From Humulus lupulus (Eukaryota > Streptophyta > Magnoliopsida > Rosales > Cannabaceae), in NCBI RefSeq assembly GCF_963169125.1, contig NC_084793.1, positions 37,846,578-37,910,577 of the forward strand: a stretch of DNA of 64,000 nucleotides, in the 5' to 3' direction. The notes under the pieces were generated by a model. It did no database searches. It was not told the origin of the DNA and worked only from the letters and a program-made list of their open reading frames with translations. Within the stretch, counting starts at the first letter, position 1. The number at the start of each line of letters is the position of its first letter. Made by a program: the position numbers and the translations under genes. Shown piece by piece: positions 21,268-32,529 of this stretch.

Positions 21268-23576
21268 TGTAACGCCCTGGTTACCCCAGAACAGTTACGG
21301 TGAACCAGAAATTTGGCCCACTACCCGAGTCCTTTGGTTAAAAACGTGCTAAAAGTGTGATTAACAGGTTAAGGTGGAAAACCAATATAAAGAAAAGGAT
21401 ATTTTTCATTATAAATTGCTCCAGAGCAAATCAAAACATTTACAAGTTGTTCTCAGTACAAAATGGTCATTACTGTTTCAAATTTACAATCCCACAGACC
21501 TAAGCGGCAAAAATAGGGTAAACCCCCTAGTTCCTCTGAGAACGCCTTGGCCGTGGTGGTCAAGCGGTCGCATATGTACACATCACCACCTAAGCTCTCC
21601 ACTCAAGGCTGGGTGAGCGTTTCTTTCCCTTTACCTGCACCACATAGCACCCATGAGCCAAGGCCCAGCAAGAAAACACAATATAGCATGATATAATATC
21701 AACAATGATCATAATAATCATTCAGGACTATCAGTCCAAAACAGATAGGTGACAGTCGCAAAAGTCGCTAAAATGGGTACAGCTCCCTTTAGCCTTGTGA
21801 CGATTGGGTCACCGGGGCTTAACAGATAAGTGAACCTTTCACTAGCTTAAACAGGATAGGTGCATGGTGACTAGTCACCAACATAACCTTCCTCATGACC
21901 ATAGAGTCGTAACCCTGAAACATCGTTCCCTAGCCACGTGACAAGCAGTCACCTGGGCCTTATGCCTTGGCTCTAAGTAACTAATCTTAGACTAGCCAAG
22001 CGCTTATAAGTTCATTGACCTTAGGGTCGGTCCAGTGTTAATGCCTTAGAGCCATTCAATACTGATATCAATTAGATCTAATCTTCATTCGGCCCTGCGT
22101 TCAGGACGCTTATGCCGGTTCTGACACTTAGGTCAGTATCCCTGACTAGTCAGTGCCATATACAGATAAACAATATCCACTAGCATATAATATGCAACCC
22201 ATGTCCACATTTATCAATCAACATGCCTCAATAACAATCACGCATGTCATATACATATACAGGGTGCAGTTGTATTCTTACACTGTTTTCTTACCTCAGA
22301 TTCGAGCTAGAATGATTAAAAGAACGACCCTTGAGAACGATCAACATTTAGTCCTTTAGCGGTCACCTAATCATAACCAAACATGGGACATCATTAATAA
22401 TAATGATCAACATAGGTTTCTAAACCAATATCTACCCTCCGGGACAACAATCCAAACTAATCCAAGTAGTAGGAACACTCCTAAGGCCTATAACTAAGTT
22501 CCCGGGGTCAAAACATGTAAACGGGATGAAGACTGGGCAAGGGCTACGACCCTAGCACCTTGGGCCGCGGCCCCCAGAACTTCCTAAAGCAAGGGCCACG
22601 ACGCCCTTCATCAAGGGTCGCGGCGCCCAGCAAGCACAAAGAGCCCCACCTGCTTCTTCATGTCAAGGCTGCGGCACCCCAAGAACAGGGTCGCGGCCCC
22701 CAACTCTGGACCATTCCAAAACACATTTTTAACACTCCAAAGCCTCCAAAATCATACCTAAACATTCCCAAATCATCAAATCAAAGTTTCCAAGCTTCCC
22801 AATGCTCCAAAACCCTCAAAACCCAAGGTTCGAACGAACCGAAAACTCAACAATTTACAAAATCTAATTTAAAGCTTAGAAACTCGAAAAACTCAAAACT
22901 TAAACTTTGATTACCTTCGATTGGGTTATTTTCTGTCAAATCCTTCGGTTAAGAAGCTTCTAATCTTTCCTAGGATCGCTATGCCTCAATCCTCGCTTGA
23001 TTCCGACTCCTAGAACTCGAGATTTCTTCGAAAAGGCTCAAACAGTAAAACGAACTGATGAAAGGGAGAACGAGAGGTTTTCTAACGTACGTTCTATCTG
23101 ATAAGCTACTTCAAGCTTAAGTAACCTTAAATAAAACCTAGTGCTCGGGGTCCCAAAAACCTCCCCAGGGACATTATAGTCAAAACTTCCAGAATTTCCT
23201 CCTGATCTCAAATACTCCCAATTTATCGTCAAATAACATTCCTATTACCCAATAATTGACCCCGTTATGAAAAAACCGCTAATCCATTATATAGGACCGT
23301 CTCATGCCGAATAGCTCGAATATATCTCCATAATAATGGGATCTCATTCACAAATCACAATATGCACCCAAATATTCAAATATACCCTTAACAGGCCAAT
23401 TTACCAAAATATCATAATATTCAAATGTGGACCCACATGCATGCATATAACATCATATTATAATATAATTCACAAAAACATGCATATTATCATTTAATGG
23501 AAAAATTAAACAAGTATGGCCCTCCCGGCCTAATAATCCCGCCATTAAACAACATCGGAGGATTCGGGGCATTACA
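21268..23576 (-). repeat. Gypsy solo LTR 1, TSD AATTA
   Basis: The + strand runs TGTAACGCCCTGG...GGGGCATTACA, 2309 bp, flanked by AATTA at 21263-21267 and 23577-23581. It lies inside the copia LTR. It is the reverse-complement relative of solo LTR 4 (27687-30048), whose end reads AACCAGGGCGTTACA. No PBS, PPT or coding region is present, so it is a solo LTR left by recombination between the two LTRs of an element. A cluster of GC-rich palindromes lies at 22561-22700. Orientation is inferred from the CT-rich promoter-like part near 22900-23100. Confidence 0.85.
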
Positions 23577-26500
23577 AATTATAGATTTGAGCTCAATAAC
23601 TATTCAGTTCTAGAATCAACCCTTAAGGGAACCAATATTCGATCTATTAGGAAAGCATGGATTCCAATATTGTAATTCATATTCCCAGCCATCCATGATA
23701 TTGAATCTCCAAAACAAAAGTCATTAGCCTCATTATTCTAAGAGACATTAACGAGTGAATCAAAAGATCCAATAAACATAAATAGGAGTTCATGAATAGT
23801 CAGGATTTATACTGATCTACAAATGATCATCTATTATGACAGGAATTAAATCTTTACGTCAAATGACAAGTTTATAAAGATAATTAATTCTCATCAGTCC
23901 TGTCATATATAATCTCTATTATATACAACACATTTACTAAGATGTCTATCAACATCAGTAATCTGAATCTAGATTACTTGCATCTCGTATGCTTAGCAAA
24001 CCGTACTAGTAACCATTCGTTAAAGATTCCTTACTTTAATATGTTACTAACTATCTTATTCACTATACATGAACCTAATTCTCTCGTACTAATACAAGAT
24101 CATATTTTTGTGAATGAATAGGAATTTTTCTTGATATTATTATATAATTCATTCAAACAACAATTATAACATTCAAATATAATAAAATTGTACTTTTATT
24201 TAAAACTAATCAAATGTATTTACATTCTTTTAGAGCATTAATCCTAACACGCGGCGCTAATGCAGCTTCAGGGTGCATTTCTCTAGGGTTTTGAGGAGTT
24301 AACTTGGGAGGCTCGAGGGATGATTCCGTTATCCAGTTTAGTAGAATATGAGGTCGCAATAGCTAGGACTTAGTCTTAAAGTACATTATTGGAATTATTT
24401 CATGATAAACATATCGTTTATGTTGTGACTAGGGTTTTTGCAAGGCTCGGGAAAAGGATCGCACTCGGGATCGTACTGCCATTTGCACAGGACTCAAGGT
24501 AAGAATACTGTCACATCCACCGAGTCGAGGACATTGGCCCTGATTATCGAACATAGTTATGATCGTGCATTTAATTTTTTTAAAGTTAAATGTTTGCTCT
24601 ATATAAGAATATGTTGCTATAATTATTTGTACTGATTGGCTATTGTTTGTAATTGATCGGTTGGGGGCCATTATCGGCGATATACATTCCTAATGTGGTC
24701 GCTATGGTATGGCCATTATAGGGGTGTGGTATACATCTGTTTGGCATATGTAACACCTTGGGTTGCCACGACCGCTACACTGTGTACTTATAAAGGTGCA
24801 GGACTTACTAATCAAGTCATTTAGTTAAAAATGTGTCACTGAAACCATTAATGTGCTAGGGTTAAAAGGGTTTGGTCTCAAAAAGGTACATTTCATAAAA
24901 TTAAACATTTTACACATGGGATCCCAAAAAGGAACAGCATTCAAAAGTCAGTTTACAAAATTTCCAAAGTTTAAACAATCGTTAGCCACTCTAAGGCAAA
25001 ACAGACATTTCTGGTTCTCCTGTTCCTGTCTCACTCTCAACCATGGCGGCTGAGAAGCTGTTTATGTACATTCTGCTCTCAGAGCTCTCCAAGTCAGGGC
25101 TGATCAAGCTTGCCCTTGCCTTTACTTGCACCACATAGCACCCGTGAGCCAAGGCCCAGCAAGAAAACATATCATATTACATAACAAGCAATAATAATAT
25201 TTGGACAACCCTTTAAGCACATTCCTACACTTAACATACCACAATATTCACAAAGCATGGAGATTCAACCACAGAGTTAGCTAATAATCACCCAACTATT
25301 CAACATAACAATCCACCAAACAATAATAGCAAACAAATCATATTATAGTCAGGGTCGACACTTAAGGTTACACCCTCTGTTTACCCCACTGACTCCGGCC
25401 CGCTTAAACTAAGCTCAGTGCATAACAAGCTGTCCTCAGCTACCAGTGGCCGAGCCGCGCCCTATGCGCTAGTGTAAACTTCGGCACTCTTAGGCCGTTG
25501 GTTTATTAGTTTACATGGCATAATACCATCCTTTACAAAGCATACAAAATAGGAAACCCTTAGTCCCATTATAATTCCACAACCGGGTGCAGTTTTCTTA
25601 CCTTTAATTTCCAAGTTCACTGATTACGAGCGACGCTGTAATGCCCCAAATTTCCTAATAAGGTTTAGGACCTTGATTAGGAGGCCGGGAGGGACATAAT
25701 TGATTTATTGTGTTATTAAATGATAATATGCATGTTTAGGTGTATTAAATATGCATGTGAACTCATTTTTGAGTAATTGGGTGATTTTCATATTTTGGTC
25801 ATTTCGGGCATATTTGGCATATATGTGATATGTGTGTGGTGCTATATTATTATTTGGTTGTGCCAAGGTTACTCAGCACAAGACAACCCTGGGAGGTAAG
25901 CTAGTGAGATAGTCACAATGGGATTTATTCTTGACTCGGAGTGAGTCAAGGGGTATTTAGAGCATTACCGGGTTATTGGGTAATGAAAATTAATATTTTG
26001 TGATAAATTGGGATTTAGAAAGTCAGGGGGAAGTTTTAGAGGTTTTGACTATTTTTCCCCCAGGGGTATTTTCGGGACCCCGAGCGCTAGGATTTGGTTG
26101 AGGCTACTTAAGCTTGAAGTAACATTTTAAAAGAATAAAAGAATGCGCTGTACGTTCTCTCTCCCTCTAAGTTTCCTTTTCGTGTCCCGAACGTATTTTC
26201 GAAGGTAACTTGAGTTCTAAGACTCGGAATCAAGCGAGGATCGAGGCATAGAGATCCTAGGAAAGATTAGAAGCTTATTAGCTGGAGGATATAGTCGGAA
26301 ATAACTCAATCGAAGGAATTCAATTTTAAGTTCTAAGTTTTTAAAGTTTTTTAAGCTTGAATTGGACTTTGTGTTTTGATGAGTTTTTGGGTGATTTGAG
26401 ACTTGGGTTTTGTTGGTTTTGGATGATGGGAATGTTTGGGAAATTTGATTTTTGAGTTTGGATATGTTTTTGGGAGGTTTTAAAAGGTTGAAAACGGGGA

Positions 26501-27464
26501 AAAATGGCTGGTTCGAGGTAGGGTCGCGGCCCTGTTCTTGGGCGCCGCGGCCCAGGCTTGAAGAAGCAGGTGGGGGTTCTATTTTGCCTAAGGGTTGCGG
26601 CGCTTTTCGGGAGGGCCGCGGCGCTTGGTGCCATTTTTGGAAAAATTGATGTTTTAAGCATGGGAACTTAACTCTAAGGGCCTGGGATCGATCCTACTAC
26701 CTAGTTGAGTGGGATTTGTTGTCCCGGAGGCTTGGGTTGGGCTTGGAAGTATTTATTTACTCATTTTGATGAGGTTTTATATTATGGTTGTGATTAGGTT
26801 TTCACTAGGCGCTTGGAATCAGGATCGTGCTTGTGGCTTATTTATTGGTAACCCGTGCTTGGACCAAAGGTAAGAAAACTGCACCCCATATGTGACATGC
26901 ATGGTTATTCTTAATGCATGTTGGATGTTTAAATGTAAACATTGATAGCATATTGAATGCTTAGCAATCTTGTTCATTTGCATATGATTATTATTGAGGC
27001 ATGCTGAATGATTAGGTGTGATGCATGTGATGCACGAGAAACATGTGATTAGGGCATGCCATGAATATTGACTGTGAGATTGATCAGAGCTTGAGTCTCT
27101 GTGTTTGTGCATGATCATAATTGTGCTAGCAACTGTTAAGTAAGCATGTTGAATGCCCTACGTTTGAATATTCGACATATGACATATGTTTGGTAGCATT
27201 GCTTACTTGTGCATGGTACTGACTCATTAGTCAGAATTGGCAAAGGTGTCAGTATCAACTGTGAAGCTGTGACTCATTAGTCAGGTTCGGCAGTGGTACT
27301 GGGCACTGGTCACACGGTGCTGACTCATAAGTCAGGACGGCCTTAGCATGTTCAACGCAAGCCAATAAAGATTAGATCTAATCGACATGCTGCATTGGAT
27401 GACTCAAAGAGCATTAATGCCGGACCGAACTCAAGTTCGATGAATATTATAAGCGCTTATGTGA

Positions 27465-27640
27465 CTTACCCATCAGTCACTCATCTGTTAAGTTAGAGAC
27501 TTACCCACCAGTCTCTCATCTGTTTAAGGCTAGTGGCTTACCCAGCAGCCACCCTTCTGTTTAAGTTAGTGACTTGCTTGTCAGTCACTCATCTGTTTAA
27601 GCTAGTGACTACCCATCATTCACTCATTTGGTTAGAGCCA
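27465..27640. repeat. Short tandem array in solo LTR 3
   Basis: Four to five imperfect units of about 42-46 bp contain 'gtgacttaccca' and 'cagtcactcatctgttt'. Related units appear beyond LTR 4 at 30060-30260, so the array was split by the LTR 4 insertion. Confidence 0.6.
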
Positions 27641-27686
27641 TTGCAGGAAAGCCCAGGTAACGGTTTCGTTACACGGCTATGGGCAC

Positions 27687-30048
27687 TGTAATGCCCCGGA
27701 TTCCCTATTATGGTTAATGGCTGGATTAGTAGGCCGGGAGGGCCATAACTGTTTAATTATGCCATTAAATGTGTTTATGCATGTTTATGATAATTATATT
27801 ATGATATGATGTTAAATACATGCATGTGAGTCTACATTTGTTTACAGGGGTATTTTGGTAATTTGGCCCGTTGAGGGTATAATTGAATATTTGTTTGTGT
27901 GTTAATGATATATTGCGAGACCACATTATAATGTGAATTGATTCGAGTATTTCGACATGAGACGATCTTTAAACATGAGTTATCGGTTTGGTCATAACAG
28001 GTTTGGGCTCGGGGCTCGGGGTGAGTCTCGGGGTGTTATTAGTGACTATAGCGTTACCGGGGATTTTAGGGTAACGGGATGTGATTTATTGGTGTTTGAG
28101 GATATTGAGATTAGCGGGAATTGGGAAGCGTTAATTATAATTAACGGGTTAAGCGGGAAGTACCAATTTTGCCCTTGAGTTGGTTTAAAAGGCTTAGGAT
28201 GACACAAGGGTATTTTGGTCTTTTTGGGAGGATATATGTGACATAAGTGGATTGGAAGGCTGTGGAATAAACAGAGTAAAAACAGGGGTTTGCCTCCTTC
28301 ATTCCCGTACCTTCTCCTAGCTTCATCTTCTCCATTGCCTTCTTTGAGAGTTTTGAGTTCTAGGTGGGATATCAAGCTAAGGAACTTCAAGGCTGAGTTA
28401 GTAGACTTGGTTCTGCTTGTGTGGGAGTTCAAAACAGGTTTTGAGGTAAGTTTTGATCACTGAACTTAAGCTATGCTCTGTTTTCGTTTTAGCTTTTCAG
28501 TCATGGGTTTTGATGTGGAAAGTGTGAATCAAAGGGGGTTTTAGTGTTAGTTTGATTGGGGTTTGATGTGAGTAAGCTAAGGGTGTTGTTTGGGGATTCA
28601 ATTATATGTTTGGAAGAGGTTTTAACATGGTTTGAGGGACTAGTTTGAGAGGGAGAACACAGGGTTAAAATCTGGTTCGTGTGTGGCCGACTAGCTGATC
28701 TGGGCTGGGCGCCGCGGCGCAGCAGGGGTGCACCGCGGCCCTTGGCGTTTGGCAGGCAGGGAGCCTCTCTGTTTGGAGGCGCGCCGCGGCGCAGTAGAGG
28801 GGGGCCGCGGCCCTTAAGGCCAATTTTGCTAAAATGAGGTTTTTGGCTCGGGGATTCAAACCATAGGCCTCGAGGTTGAACCTAGTACCCGGTTGGGTAG
28901 TATTTGAGGTCTCAGGGGCTGGGATTTGGTTTGGGAACCCTCAGTTATCATTTTTATTGATAAATTCTATAATTTGGTTATGACCAGGTGACCGTCAAGG
29001 ATTTTAAAGGTTGATCATTCTCAGGGGTCGTTCATATAATAATCCTCACTCGAACTAGAGGTAAGAAAACAGTGTATGAATACAGTTGCACCCTGTACAG
29101 GTATATGACATGCATGGATGGATATTTGGGGCATGTTGGTTGTTATATGTGGACATGGATTGCATATTAAATGCTAGTGAATGCTGATTACCTGCTTGAG
29201 ACACTGACTAGTCAGGGACCGACTCTAAAGTCGATGATCACGCATTGAATGGCTCTATGGCATTAATGCGAGACCGACCCTAAGGTCGAAGAACTTATAA
29301 GCGCTTGCCTGGTCTACGACCAGATGACTATAGCCAAGGTATATGACCCCGGTGACCGTTTGTCACGTGGCTAAGGGACGTTGTCCATAGTTTCGACTCT
29401 AGAGTCGTGAGGAAGGTTATGTTGGTGACCAATCACCATGCACCTGTCCTGAACGAGTTTATGAAGGAAATCACCTATCAGTTAAGCCCTGGTGACCCTA
29501 TCGTCACATGGCTAGAGGGAGCGATGCTCATTATTGTGACTTTTGGCTATTGTCACCTATTTGTTGGACTCATAGTCCTGAATGGTTATTATGATCGTTG
29601 TTGATATTATATCATGCTTTACTGTGTTTTCTTGCTGGGCCTTGGCTCATGGGTGCTATGTGGTGCAGGTAAAGGGAAGGAAAAGCTTGGCCAACCTTGA
29701 GTGGAGATCTTGGGCGATGTGATGTACATACAGGGCCGCTTGACTGCCACGGTCAAGGAGTTCTCAGAGGGACTAGGGGTTTACTCTATTTTTGCCGCTT
29801 AGGCCGGCGGGGATTGTAAATTTGGAACTGTAGCAACTCTTTTGTATTACGAACTACTTGTAAACATTTTAAAAGGCTCATGAGCAGTTTATTTACTTAA
29901 TGAAATGTACCCTTTCCTTTTTATCGGTTTTTCACCTTAACCTGTTAATGGTACCTAGATCACGTTTCTAACCAAAGGACTAGGGTAGCGAGTCAAATTT
30001 CCGGTTCACTGTTCACCGTAATTGTTCTGGGGTAACCAGGGCGTTACA
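27687..30048 (+). repeat. Solo LTR 4, TSD GGCAC/GGCAT
   Basis: 2362 bp from TGTAATGCCCCGG to CCAGGGCGTTACA. The flanks GGCAC (27682-27686) and GGCAT (30049-30053) differ at one base. It is the innermost and so the youngest layer of the nest 6 > 2 > 3 > 4. A GC-rich palindrome cluster lies at 28700-28820. The open frames 28046-28432 and 29407-29604 are within the LTR and unsupported. Confidence 0.85.
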
Positions 30049-32529
30049 GGCATTGAGCCCCATAGTGACTTGTTTGACAGTCACTCATTATGGTTTAACA
30101 GAACCTCAAAGTGATATTCACTCATCTATTCAAAGCTATAAGCTCTGTATGATCATTTTGATCATCATATGCATGGCTATGGGTGCTGAGCCCCGTAGTG
30201 ACTTGCTTGTTGGTCACTCAGAATGGTTTACCAGAACCTCAAGTGTTAAAACACTTATCTGATTAGGATTGACTTGATAATCATCCAATCAGAAGGGCAG
30301 GATTTCTTATCCTGGATACCTCAGCATTGTTTGAACTTATTTGCATGCTTGAATAAAGCTATGTTTGCTAGGCATGCCAAATATGATTTGATATCACGAT
30401 ATGACTGTTCATGAGCATATTGAGTTTTCTTGCTGGGCTTCGACTCACAGGTGCTATGTGGTGCAGGTAAAGGCAAAAGAAAGCTGGACCATCCTTGAGT
30501 TGGAGAGCTTAGGTGACGATGTGTACATATGCAGCTGCTCGACCGCCACGGCCGAGGTTTGAAGGAGAGGAACTAGGGTTAAACCCTGTTTTGCCACTTA
30601 GATCGGCCAGTTGTAAATATTTTGTTGTAATAAACCTTTAAATTATATTTTTGGGATCCCAATGTATACAGTAAACGTTCTAGTGAGACGTTATATCCTA
30701 ACCGAAATTTTTAATCCCTAAACCGCTAATCACACTTAGTTACACGTTTATGGCCAAATGACTCGATTAACGAGTTTAGCACTGTTTGCAATGTGCACCG
30801 TAACGGTCCCTGGAGTTGGGGCGTTACAGACGCCTCTCGATCACGATCTGCTTCCCGAGCCCTAGCTTAATACCTAGTCACAACCAAGATAGGAGGTACC
30901 ATTAATAATCACGTTAATATTTCCAGGTGGAGTTCTAGCTTCCGGGACATCGAATTCCACCAATCACGGTGGTGGAATTGATCCTGAGCACCCTAGGTTA
31001 GGTTCCCGCTCTTAAAACCCCCAAAAGATCAAAAATTCCCTTAAGGGATGCGGCCTTTGAAACTTAGCCGCGGCCCGCCCCTGAGACAGTGGCTAAGCCT
31101 CTCTGAAGACAGACACGCACCGCGACCCTGCCCTGTGGCGCCGCGGCGCTTCCCCACTGCAGAGCCTCCTTTGCTGTTCTTTGCTTCGCAGGGCCGCGAC
31201 ACTCTAGAACAGAGTCGCGGCCCAACCCTTCATGCCTAGAAAAACCACCATTTCTAGCCTCCTAACCTTGCTAAAAAACACCCCCAAAGCACCCTAATTC
31301 CAAAACCCATTGATCACAAGACTCCCAACATGGTTCCAACAACTAAATCCAACAGAAACCTAGTTTAAAAACTCATTAGATTCCCATTTTGATTTCTGAA
31401 ACCCAGTAGCTCAAGAACTCTAAAACCAGTCATCCAAACTCAGATTTTAGACTCTAAATTACGAATTGAAGCTTACCTTCTTTGATGAACCACTTCCTTA
31501 ACAATTTCTGAGCTAAAACCCAAGCTTCTCAGCTTCAATTCAGTCCTTAAACATCAAAACCATAAACACTTTTAATACTCAGCCAAAACTCAGAATTCTA
31601 GTGCTCAAGAATGAAATTCAGTTATTACCTTGGTCCTAATTGAGTGTCCCTTAGTTAGAACTAAGCTAATCCCTCTCAAACTCAGCTCAAAGCACAGAAT
31701 TCCAGTTGATTCTCCTTAGGCTTCTATGGCTTTCTTGAGAGAGGAAAGAGAAGGAAGAGAGAAGTAAAAATGGGTCGGTCTCCTTCTTTTGTTCTACTGT
31801 TTTCTGTTTACTTAGTCTAATCTTAGCTAATTAAATCAATCCTGAGGCTTGGGGTACCGAAAACGTCCCCGAGGGCAAAATGGTAAAATTCCCCAATATT
31901 CCCGCCTAGGCTTCCTAACCTCAAATATATCTCCATATATTTATTTCCATAACCCGATAACCCAAATAATCATCTAACACCCGAATTACCCCTTGACTTG
32001 CCCCAAGTCAAACATTAAGCCCCGTTGTGACTTCTCGCTAACTAGCTCCCTAGGATCGCCTCGAATCGCATGTTGCAGACTTACCCACATAATAATGTGG
32101 TTCTCACAGATATAACATATAATCACATTTACATTCACATAGCCATATAACATGTTTATTATATAATCACACGTTAATTTAATAAATTCACACATAAACC
32201 AATTATGCCCTCCCGGCACACTAACCAAGGCCCTTAAGCCATGTTAGTGATTTTGGGTCGTTACAGCATGAGTTGTTATGCTGGTTGGAAAATCAATGTG
32301 AATATGGTTATGATTTATAAAGCATGTATTTGATATACATGCTTATCTGAATATATGTTTTGCTTGGTTAAGTTTTCTTGCTGGGCCTTGGTTCACGTGT
32401 GCTTTGTGGTGCAGTTAAGGGCAAAGGAAAATTGGACAAGCCATGAGTTGGAGAGCTCTAGGGGAAACGTGTGCATACTCAGCCTTTGATGGAGAGAATC
32501 AAACACAAGGCTTATACATGAGATGTATC

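Larger units (their letters stand above)
19729..24249 (-). repeat. Copia 5' LTR, interrupted by a MITE and a solo LTR
   Basis: The minus-strand LTR starts TGTTAGGATTAATGC at 24249 and aligns with the plus-strand LTR at 14953-16240. Without the MITE (20744-20942) and the gypsy solo LTR (21268-23576) it is about 2.0 kb. It contains two adjacent hairpins (20332-20366 and 20368-20382). The lower border rests only on the degenerate PBS, so it is less sure than the upper one. Confidence 0.75.
25637..30828 (+). repeat. Solo LTR 3, TSD GACGC, interrupted by LTR 4
   Basis: It starts TGTAATGCCCCAAAT (25637) and ends GGGGCGTTACA (30828), with perfect flanks GACGC (25632-25636 and 30829-30833). LTR 4 sits inside at 27687-30048, leaving about 2.8 kb. 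It contains a GC-rich palindrome cluster (26518-26630) and several repeats of 'gtgacttaccc..cagtcactcatctgtttaag' (27465-27640), a short tandem array. Confidence 0.85.
24749..32265 (-). repeat. Solo LTR 2, TSD GCATA/GCATG, interrupted by LTR 3
   Basis: The + strand starts TGTAACACCTTGG (24749) and ends GGTCGTTACA (32265). The flanks GCATA (24744-24748) and GCATG (32266-32270) differ at one base. The LTR is split by LTR 3 at 25637-30828; the remaining pieces add to about 2.3 kb, the length of LTRs 1 and 4. GC-rich palindromes lie at 31050-31222. Confidence 0.8.
24250..32529 (+). repeat. LTR 6, truncated at both ends and split by LTR 2
   Basis: 24250-24748 and 32266-32529 are the two flanks of LTR 2 and together form the second half of a related LTR. 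It has the block 'aggactcaaggtaagaatactg' (24490s) and the tail 'cttgctgggccttggttcac...ggtgcag' (32380s), which also occur in LTRs 3 and 4. Its start is replaced by the copia LTR at 24249 and its end is cut by LTR 5 at 32530. It is the oldest layer of this stack. Confidence 0.7.

Noticed and set aside
22560..22910. 116-codon open frame
   Set aside because: Inside solo LTR 1 over the GC palindromes; product is repetitive and without a recognisable domain.
13217..24249. Single inversion inside one copia element
   Set aside because: The missing rest of the plus-strand LTR is not found next to 13217, and the LTR halves differ visibly; inversion plus deletions or two copies remain equally possible.
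28046..28432. 128-codon open frame on the minus strand
   Set aside because: Lies wholly inside solo LTR 4 and is not conserved as a frame in the sister LTRs.
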